Assembly: GCA_003554375.1 (NCBI GenBank)
Contig: PWGF01000088.1
Location: 1 to 10,269, forward strand
DNA from: Spirochaetaceae bacterium
GTDB lineage: Bacteria > Spirochaetota > Spirochaetia > DSM-27196 > SKKC01
Direction: 5' to 3'
Length of the DNA: 10,269 nucleotides
A program made the position numbers and the translations under genes. Shown here in pieces: positions 1 through 5,493 of the stretch (its first letter is position 1; each line of letters opens with the position of its first letter). The notes beneath the pieces are model-generated. The model ran no database searches. It was not told the DNA's origin and saw only the letters and a list, made by a program, of their open reading frames with translations.

Positions 1-672
1 ATCTATACCAACTCGCTGCAAGCGCTCGAGGCAAACGCCGATCAGTTCGAGCTCTTCGAGCTCGACTTCCAGTGGACCGCGGACCGGCGGCTCGTAGGGC
101 TTCACAGCTGGGACGTCATTTTCCCGCGGCACTTCGGCTTTGAGCCCGATGAGCCGCTCTCCTACGACGAGTTTCAAGAGCTGGAGCCCGAGGCACGATT
201 CACGCCGCTCGACCTCGACATGCTCGGCACGTTCCTCGACGAGCAAGACCACGCACGGATCGTGACCGACATCAAGGAGGACAACACGGCCGCTCTGGAG
301 AAGATGGCGAAGCGGATCGACGACGCCGGCCGGCGCCTGGTTCCGCAGATCTACCAGCCCGGCGAGCTCGACACAGTACTCGAGCTTGATTTCGAGCGGT
401 TCATCTGGACCCTTTACCGCTACCCGGGCAACCGGGACTTCGACCGCGTAACCGAACGCGCCGCCGCCTGGCGCTCGGAGCACGGCGACCGCTTCAAGGC
501 CGTCGCCATGCCGATCGAGCTTGCCGAGGAAGGACTGGCGGAGCGCTTGGAAGCGGAGGGCGTTCCCACCTACGCGCACACCGTCAACTCGTGCGAGGAG
601 GTTGCGCGGCTGCGCGAGTTGGGGATCGACGCGGTTTACACCGATGAGTTGGGACGGGGGGCGTGTAGATAA
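1..672 (+). CDS. Glycerophosphodiester phosphodiesterase-like protein, C-terminal part (5' end outside window)
   Basis: An open frame of 223 codons runs from base 1 to a TAA at 670-672, with no start in the window. Residues 3-38 resemble the family's Asn-Ser/Thr, Glu-Leu-Asp and His block: TNSLQALEAN, then FELDF, then LVGLHSWD. Glu20, Asp22 and His35 would be the metal and catalytic residues. Further family-like marks are DIKE at about 90-93 (putative catalytic or metal-shell Lys/Glu), PTYAHTVNS near residue 192 and the final strand AVYTDEL near the end. GDPD enzymes split glycerophosphodiesters, or related lipid head groups, into glycerol-3-phosphate and an alcohol on a TIM barrel. The N-terminal His-Arg catalytic motif lies upstream and cannot be checked. 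The ATG at 220 is internal to the domain and is not the true start. The family call is fairly firm; the substrate is unknown. It converges on the lipoprotein gene that ends at 878, so the two are not co-transcribed. Confidence 0.72.
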   Translation: MYTNSLQALEANADQFELFELDFQWTADRRLVGLHSWDVIFPRHFGFEPDEPLSYDEFQELEPEARFTPLDLDMLGTFLDEQDHARIVTDIKEDNTAALEKMAKRIDDAGRRLVPQIYQPGELDTVLELDFERFIWTLYRYPGNRDFDRVTERAAAWRSEHGDRFKAVAMPIELAEEGLAERLEAEGVPTYAHTVNSCEEVARLRELGIDAVYTDELGRGACR

Positions 673-741
673 GCTGGGCCAAAGGGGAAGTCGAAAAGAT
701 ATAGCCGATCCAAACGGGCCCTATCCGGGGGCGGCTTAAGG

Positions 742-765
742 CGGGGCCGCCTCGGCGCAGCCCCG
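742..765 (+). terminator. GC-rich hairpin downstream of the GDPD-like gene
   Basis: CGGGGC (742-747) pairs with GCCCCG (760-765). An inner CGC/GCG stem closes a four-base loop, with a two-base bulge. An alternative pairing is GGCGGC (730-735) with GCCGCC (746-751). The hairpin lies about 70 bases after the stop of the + gene and has no T tract, so it may slow or end transcription only with help from other factors. Assignment as a terminator is an inference from position. Confidence 0.3.
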
Positions 766-832
766 GGGCGACACGTGCGGTGTTCTTGGGCACTTGGCCA
801 AGAAAGGCCACGGTAGACCGAACAGTCGGGCT

Positions 833-849
833 CGGGGGCAGAGCCCCCG
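833..849 (-). terminator. Perfect 7-bp GC hairpin just after the acidic lipoprotein A gene
   Basis: CGGGGGC (833-839) and GCCCCCG (843-849) form a perfect seven-pair stem with a three-base loop, about 28 bases beyond the TGA of the - strand lipoprotein. No T run follows on the - strand. A second inverted repeat, TTCTTGG/CCAAGAA (783-789 and 798-804, eight-base loop), lies further on. Together they probably mark the 3' boundary between the convergent transcripts, but neither is a textbook intrinsic terminator. Confidence 0.35.
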
Positions 850-877
850 CCCCGCAAGCCCGCCTACGGTCCAGAAG

Positions 878-3685
878 TCAGTCGTCGCCGTCTGCAAGAT
901 CGATCGTGTGCTCGATCTCCCCTTGTACCCGAGCCCACGCACTCATCTCAAGCGCGCCGTCCGGGTTGAACGTTTGGTCACCTGCCGGGAGATACAGCTT
1001 GATGTCCGGAATGAACTCTTCCTGTGTCCTTATGTACTCGATGTCCGCTCGGGAGAGCTCGATTGTGTCGCGCCCGTTACCGAACTGGACCCCTACCTCG
1101 AACTCACCGTCGCCATCCTGGTCGGTGAGCTCGAGCTCCAGATTGAGCCCGATCTCGTTCTTGAGATCGAACTCCAGCGACACCTCGGCCAGTTGCTCCA
1201 GGAGCTCCTGAACCGTGTCGTCCTCGTCGCCGGGATCACGGCCAAGCAGGTCGTCCTCGAGCGCGAGCAGCGGCTCGCCGTCGTCGTCTTCGAGCTCCCA
1301 CTCCGTGCGTTCCTCCACATTCAGGCGAATCGGAAGCGTCAAGTCGAGGCCGATGCTGAGCTCTTGGGTGTCACCGTCGTCTCCGTTGTCCTGGCCCTGC
1401 AGGTCAATCGTCAGCTCATCGGCCTCCAGACGGTATCGGAACTCTAGGTCGTCAGGGCCCTCGTTGATCACCTCGCTGAGGTATACGGGAATCTTGGCGG
1501 CTTCGCCGTCGTCACCGATATCGAAGTCTTCTTGAGGGTACTCATTGATGTCGACATCTTCCAGGTCTCCCTCTTCCGCCTTGTCCTCCTCGTCCAAGAG
1601 GTCCAAGACCAGCTGCTGACCACCTTGGTCCGTATACCCTGCCAGCAACCTCGCGTTCCCTTTTAGCCCTTCGATTCCGGCGATGAGGATGCTTGCCTGA
1701 ACGCCCTCTATGTCGCCCCCCTCCGGAAGGAACTCGTTCAACTCCGACAGGTCCATCGGGTCCTCGTCGTCTTCCTCCGGAATCGAGCCATCTTCATCGA
1801 TGTCGCTCACCACTATTTCGGCAACGTCCAGATCCAACGAAACCTGTCCCTCTTCCAGAGCGTAGCTTTCTCCCAGCTCCACGTCCGTCAAAGTTAGCTG
1901 GTTCGTGCCGTCATCGAAATTGTCCGGATCCGCGACAACCTCCACATTGAAGTCGAAGTATGGATCGTCGTCGTCGTAGCCGGGCAGCTCGTCGATGGCA
2001 ACGGTCCTAAGAAGCGAAATCTCTTCTGTTTGTGGGGTCTCCTCAGGGTCAGCTCCGGCTTCAAACTCGATAACTATCTCGTCGAGCTCGTCGGCGTTGT
2101 CTTCGCGGTCGATGTGCGCCGGATCGAAGAAACCTTCCTCGCTCTCCAGCTCGTCCAGATGGTGGTCCGGCAACAGGGCCTCAGAGGACAAGCGCAACTC
2201 GACGTCGGCAGGAAGCCGGTTGCGCATACCGACGCTCATATGCCTGCTGCCATCAGCAAGCGTCACCTCGTCCACATAGTCGACGACCTCGTCCGGAAGA
2301 TCGTCGTTTCGGAATTCATCCGAATAGGAGAGATCCTCGTCTTCCACAACGAGCTCGGCAAGCTCGGTCACTTCGACATCCACCGTGACGTCGACTTGCT
2401 CCTCCAAGTCGATCGTGGCATCATCACCGGATACCTCTACCGAGTACTCGACTTCTAGATCAGAGTCGTCCGTAAGCTCTACACCTGCAAGATCGAGCTG
2501 TTGTTCTTCGTCATCCCAATCGGCTTCCAGGTCGTCTCCGTCGTCGTAGAGCGTAAGCTCAACATCCGTGTCCACATTTTCCCACTCGGCGGGCTGTTCG
2601 ACGTTGATCCCGATATGCCCGTCCCCGATTTCCACGCTTTCCACGTTCTCCGGAAATTCGGCGAAGTCCACGGCGTGCCGGCCCGTTACTTCCTCCTCAG
2701 GAATCTCGATGCCGGAAGCACCGGAGATAGTGGCGTCATCGGAGAACTCGAAAGAGTCCGCCGCGAATTTGAATGTGCTGCCGGTTTCTCCGTCGGAGGC
2801 TACGACCTCTAGTTCCAGTGAGAATTCGTTTGACAGAGTTTCATCAGTGAGGTCGAACTCTAACTCTCCGTCGTCTTGATCAGGTCCTTCGAGGGTTACG
2901 GAATTCTTGGCCTCGATCGTAGTCTCCTCATCCACAATCGTACCATCTACCGTTACCTCCAGATCATCGGAAGCGTTGTCGATAGAAAGCGCCGCAATAA
3001 AGTCCCCTTGCTCAAACGATACCTCATCGTACCCGTCCGCTTCGATATCGATGTCCTCTATATCATCCACGGAGAATGACTCACCGGAACCCGGTTCAAC
3101 GATGTCGTCCAGCTCAAAGCTCTCGTCTATTTCCACACCATCCGGCAGCTCAATCGTCCCAATCGCTTCACTCTCCTCGATCGGGTCCGGAGCCAGGTCC
3201 GGAACGTCGAACGTGACCGGATCGATGTCCTCCTCGATTTCGTCGAGCTCTACCTCTTCCTCAAAGAACTCGTCGGTAGCAATGGAGATGAAGTCCTGGG
3301 TAGCGTCAACGGTGTAGGTGCCGTCCCGTACCTCACCCTCGACTTCTCCGTCTTCGAAGGCGTCGCGGAGCGGCTCGACGATGATTTCGTCCATATCCTC
3401 TTCACCGAACGGGAGAATCTCCCCGAGGTCAGTCCGTCCACTGGGGACGTTGATTTCCGGGTCGGACTGGACGGTCACTTCCTCCGGCGCGGTCCAGTTG
3501 CACCCGGCAAGAATGATTGCCGCAGTCACTCCCAGAGCGAGCCAGACTTGCCGGAGACCGCAGATGCGCTTCTTCTTTGTTGCCCGGTTCTTCTGGGCCA
3601 TTCTGTTCACCGGTCGCCGGTTTGGGCGTCCGAATCGGTAGTTCATATCTGATCCATCCCTCTTTACCTGTCGTTTTCCGAACAT
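878..3685 (-). CDS. Very acidic outer-surface/periplasmic lipoprotein, copy A (function unknown)
   Basis: This is a 935-residue protein of no family I recognise. Residues are numbered from the ATG at 3685. A GTG one codon upstream (3688) is an alternative start, but AGGGAGG at 3694-3700 is better spaced (8 bases) for the ATG. The N terminus is very basic (many Lys/Arg in residues 4-45). It is followed by a hydrophobic stretch and the lipobox ILAGC with Cys62, so a signal-peptidase-II lipoprotein is predicted. The 61-residue leader is long; in-frame Met14 or Met29 could be the true start. The mature part is extremely acidic: in residues 500-599, 34 are Asp/Glu and only 2 Lys/Arg. It looks like alternating beta strands with recurring 'Val-x-x-Val ... 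Asn/Pro ... Val-x-Leu-x-Leu' modules near 345-380, 466-505 and 735-790. An EF-hand-like loop DIDEDGSIPEED lies at 628-639, and a second DQDGDG element at about 855-860. It is a paralogue of the lipoprotein at 5494-8241 and is coupled to the barrel gene ending at 3699. Surface, periplasmic and structural roles all remain open. Confidence 0.85.
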   Translation of the reverse strand: MFGKRQVKRDGSDMNYRFGRPNRRPVNRMAQKNRATKKKRICGLRQVWLALGVTAAIILAGCNWTAPEEVTVQSDPEINVPSGRTDLGEILPFGEEDMDEIIVEPLRDAFEDGEVEGEVRDGTYTVDATQDFISIATDEFFEEEVELDEIEEDIDPVTFDVPDLAPDPIEESEAIGTIELPDGVEIDESFELDDIVEPGSGESFSVDDIEDIDIEADGYDEVSFEQGDFIAALSIDNASDDLEVTVDGTIVDEETTIEAKNSVTLEGPDQDDGELEFDLTDETLSNEFSLELEVVASDGETGSTFKFAADSFEFSDDATISGASGIEIPEEEVTGRHAVDFAEFPENVESVEIGDGHIGINVEQPAEWENVDTDVELTLYDDGDDLEADWDDEEQQLDLAGVELTDDSDLEVEYSVEVSGDDATIDLEEQVDVTVDVEVTELAELVVEDEDLSYSDEFRNDDLPDEVVDYVDEVTLADGSRHMSVGMRNRLPADVELRLSSEALLPDHHLDELESEEGFFDPAHIDREDNADELDEIVIEFEAGADPEETPQTEEISLLRTVAIDELPGYDDDDPYFDFNVEVVADPDNFDDGTNQLTLTDVELGESYALEEGQVSLDLDVAEIVVSDIDEDGSIPEEDDEDPMDLSELNEFLPEGGDIEGVQASILIAGIEGLKGNARLLAGYTDQGGQQLVLDLLDEEDKAEEGDLEDVDINEYPQEDFDIGDDGEAAKIPVYLSEVINEGPDDLEFRYRLEADELTIDLQGQDNGDDGDTQELSIGLDLTLPIRLNVEERTEWELEDDDGEPLLALEDDLLGRDPGDEDDTVQELLEQLAEVSLEFDLKNEIGLNLELELTDQDGDGEFEVGVQFGNGRDTIELSRADIEYIRTQEEFIPDIKLYLPAGDQTFNPDGALEMSAWARVQGEIEHTIDLADGDD
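1769..1804 (-). other. EF-hand-like calcium-loop motif in lipoprotein A
   Basis: Residues 628-639 (numbered from the ATG at 3685) read D-I-D-E-D-G-S-I-P-E-E-D, a full match to the ligand spacing of an EF-hand loop (1, 3, 5, Gly6, Ile8, acidic 12). It lies at the equivalent place to the motif in copy B and directly precedes DPMDLSELNEFLPEG. Metal binding is an inference. Confidence 0.42.
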
Positions 3686-3693
3686 CACTTACG

Positions 3694-3700
3694 CCTCCCT
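3694..3700 (-). promoter_or_regulatory. Ribosome binding site of lipoprotein A overlapping the barrel A stop codon
   Basis: Read on the - strand, AGGGAGG lies 8 bases before the ATG at 3685 and 5 bases before the GTG at 3688. Its first two bases are the last two of the barrel gene's TAG (3701-3699). Ribosomes finishing the barrel therefore stop on the lipoprotein's initiation site, which points to translational coupling. The same arrangement recurs in pair B. Confidence 0.75.
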
Positions 3701-4988
3701 AAAGGCCGATCGCTATGTTGATGGACCCGGTAAAGCCCTGCCCCCGGAACAGTCCGCTGATCTCAGGTGCGCTATACCCGAGTTTGGCGGATAGCTCGAT
3801 TACCCGAAGCGGGATCCGGAGCCCGGCGCTTGCCTCCCAGGCAAAGTCATCGTAGCCGAAGCCGACCGAAAGCCAGTTGAGAACGGGAAGGTTCCCTTCC
3901 ACCACGGCGCCGGCATTCAGGCGCGCAAGACTTCCAAATACCACTTCAGCGTGCGGAATAACGTCGACCACTGGAAATCCGAATCGGTAGAAACCACTTA
4001 CGCTCGGCTCAGTGAACACCCGTACCGGATCCTCGAGCTTCTCGACTTCTGGATCATCCAGATCCGGCTCCTGCACATCGAAAATGTCGTCGAATTCTTC
4101 GTCCTCTTCTCCGAAGAAGGCAGACAGCCCCTCTTCCCGGTCCGTGGAAACACGGAATTCGACGTCTTCCTTGAGCCGATACTCCGCCTGAGCCGGCACA
4201 ATCGGGACATTGTTGATAGCCGCTCCAAACAGAGCCCTGCGGTCTGAATCCTGGCGGATGAAACCGACGTCGGTCTTGAGCCCCACCGCCGGCGATGCCC
4301 CGGGATCGTCCGGATCCACACCGAGCAGTATCTCTCCTTCCGCACCCGCCCGCAGGTCGATATAGTTGCCGTCATCGTTTGGCTCGTCGCCCATATAGAG
4401 CTCATAGCCGAAGTTGGTGTCCCGGCTGTACACGACCGGCGAATATGCGCCGAGTTTGAGCGCGTAGACGATCTGATTCCGGGTATACGAGCCGTATAAC
4501 CCGCCTTCCAGGAACAGCCGTTGGTCCAACGCGCCTTCGCCGTCGGCGCGGACCGCGCCGTCACCGTCTTCCTCGCGCGGCAGGCCGTCCGCCATGATCT
4601 CCACCAGGCTCTTGGGCAACGTGAACCGCGTCATATTGGTAACACTGGTGTATCCTCCGAACCCTATAGGACCTATATGCACCGTCCCGTGCGTGGCCCC
4701 GCTGAAATTCCCGACGAAGCGCCACCCTTCATCCGGAACGCGTTCGTTAATCTCGTTGAAGTCGATAACGACTTTCTCTTGGAAGACGTCCCCGGCCGCC
4801 ACCACCGAGTTGCTCACGCTGAAATCTACGGGGGTCACGGCGAGTTCAACCCAACGTCGTTGATTTGGCGCCAGAAGCGCAGGGTTCACGTCGTGATCCC
4901 ATGGCCGAAACTGATTGTGAGCTACGGCAGCTCCAACCACGACGAGCCCTAAGAAGCCCATTAGCACAAGTATCCGGAACGTTTTCAT
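3699..4988 (-). CDS. Predicted outer-membrane beta-barrel protein, copy A
   Basis: This protein has 429 residues from the ATG at 4988. A GTG at 5000 would add four residues, but AAGGAG at 5000-5005 is only 2 bases from that GTG and 11 from the ATG. With the ATG start, the signal peptide has the same length as in the paralogue at 9532. The signal is MKTFRIL plus a hydrophobic core ending AVA, with cleavage before His24. The mature N terminus has the block FRPWDHD then NPALLAPNQRRWVEL. An Asn-Pro-Ala start is also seen in FadL/PorV/TraF-like outer-membrane families, but that resemblance is weak. The rest shows alternating hydrophobic/polar strands with aromatic and Gly girdles. A highly acidic linker at about 294-320 precedes the conserved C-terminal part, which contains VEGNLPVLNWLS and ends in AIGL. 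It is first in a two-gene operon with the acidic lipoprotein ending at 878. A porin, transporter or lipoprotein-anchoring barrel are all possible; the exact function is unknown. Confidence 0.85.
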   Translation of the reverse strand: MKTFRILVLMGFLGLVVVGAAVAHNQFRPWDHDVNPALLAPNQRRWVELAVTPVDFSVSNSVVAAGDVFQEKVVIDFNEINERVPDEGWRFVGNFSGATHGTVHIGPIGFGGYTSVTNMTRFTLPKSLVEIMADGLPREEDGDGAVRADGEGALDQRLFLEGGLYGSYTRNQIVYALKLGAYSPVVYSRDTNFGYELYMGDEPNDDGNYIDLRAGAEGEILLGVDPDDPGASPAVGLKTDVGFIRQDSDRRALFGAAINNVPIVPAQAEYRLKEDVEFRVSTDREEGLSAFFGEEDEEFDDIFDVQEPDLDDPEVEKLEDPVRVFTEPSVSGFYRFGFPVVDVIPHAEVVFGSLARLNAGAVVEGNLPVLNWLSVGFGYDDFAWEASAGLRIPLRVIELSAKLGYSAPEISGLFRGQGFTGSINIAIGL

Positions 4989-4999
4989 TGAATCCACCA

Positions 5000-5005
5000 C
5001 TCCTT
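5000..5005 (-). promoter_or_regulatory. Ribosome binding site of barrel protein A
   Basis: AAGGAG on the - strand lies 11 bases upstream of the ATG at 4988. It is only 2 bases from the in-frame GTG at 5000, too close to serve it. This spacing, with the matching signal-peptide length in the paralogue, decides the start. Confidence 0.6.
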
Positions 5006-5109
5006 GGTTACCTGCCGGACGGCCTACCTTCCTACGCCGGGCCTCGGTCGGCCGTTCATCCCATTCAACGCCCCGCTAACGAAGTAAGATTCAGGATTCT
5101 CGGAGCGCT

Positions 5110-5123
5110 GTGATTTGTATCAC
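5110..5123. promoter_or_regulatory. Palindromic operator candidate, CRP/FNR-like
   Basis: GTGAT-TTGT-ATCAC is a perfect 5-4-5 inverted repeat. One base outward it reads TGTGA-N6-TCACC, which matches the E. coli CRP consensus (TGTGA-N6-TCACA) at nine of ten positions. It also has the spacing of an FNR box. It sits just downstream of the candidate -10 (5126-5131), over the expected transcription start, a position that usually represses. The octamer TGTGATTT also occurs upstream of pair B (9696-9703, - strand). The binding protein is an inference only. Confidence 0.4.
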
Positions 5124-5125
5124 CA

Positions 5126-5154
5126 AGTCTACCACAATGGGGGAACAACCACAA
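5126..5154 (-). promoter_or_regulatory. Candidate sigma70-type promoter of cassette A
   Basis: On the - strand, TTGTGG (5154-5149) is followed after exactly 17 bases by TAGACT (5131-5126). A TG one base before that hexamer gives an extended -10. Transcription would start near 5119, leaving a leader of about 130 bases before the barrel ATG. Neither hexamer is perfect, so this is a plausible rather than proven promoter. The nine-base CGTTGTGGT covering its -35 (5156-5148) recurs upstream of cassette B (9638-9630). Confidence 0.4.
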
Positions 5155-5450
5155 CGCGGCTTTATGCGGCGAAAGAATTCCGTACACCCACAAGAGCATG
5201 CGCACACATTGCGTCACAGAAAAGCACCAGTTGCGAAGTGCCGGCTGTAGTACAGTCAGGCGCCTGTTCCTCCGGGCCTTTCGCCCGCAACGCCGCTCCA
5301 AGAATGCGACAAGGGCCAACCGGAGGACCGCTCGAACGGAGCGCCGTATTATCAACGGGAAACTGAGAGAAATGGCTGTGAGCTCGGTGATCGGCGCGGC
5401 GCGCCGTCGAGAAGTCAGCCGGCGGGTGTTGTGCGTGAGCGGAGGGGAAC

Positions 5451-5483
5451 AATCCGGCCGCCGCGCCCGCGGCGGCCGGGATT
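5451..5483 (-). terminator. Strong terminator hairpin after lipoprotein B
   Basis: CCGGCCGCCGC (5454-5464) and GCGGCGGCCGG (5469-5479) form an 11-bp perfect GC stem around a GCCC loop. Outer AATCC/GGATT pairing with one bulged G can lengthen it. On the - strand it begins about 10 bases after the lipoprotein B stop codon and is followed by ATTGTT, a short T-rich tail. It should end the cassette B transcript, so that cassette A needs its own promoter. Confidence 0.7.
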
Positions 5484-5493
5484 TGGTCGTTTG

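Larger units (their letters stand above)
4989..5493. other. Intergenic spacer between the two cassettes
   Basis: This stretch of about 505 bases separates the end of lipoprotein B from the start of barrel A. It holds a strong hairpin next to the lipoprotein B stop (5451-5483), a candidate promoter (5126-5154) and a palindrome (5110-5123), all oriented for the - strand genes. The remaining 5160-5450 shows nothing that I can assign. The open frames in it have no convincing ribosome site or protein-like composition. No transposase remnant or long direct repeat marks the duplication point. Confidence 0.6.

Noticed and set aside
673..877. Repeated GC-rich palindromes as a possible mobile or REP-type element
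   Set aside because: The palindromes differ from each other and none recurs elsewhere in the window, so a repeat family cannot be claimed.
794..1447. + strand open frame (217 codons) opposite the end of lipoprotein A
   Set aside because: Same antisense effect of acidic codon use; it starts in the GC-rich intergenic hairpins and resembles no protein.
5162..5452. Small open frames on both strands in the cassette spacer
   Set aside because: They overlap one another, lack ribosome sites and have no recognisable sequence; the region is better explained by promoter and terminator signals.
5001..5493. Transposon or recombination scar explaining the duplication
   Set aside because: No transposase remnant, terminal inverted repeat or long direct repeat was found at the edges of either cassette.
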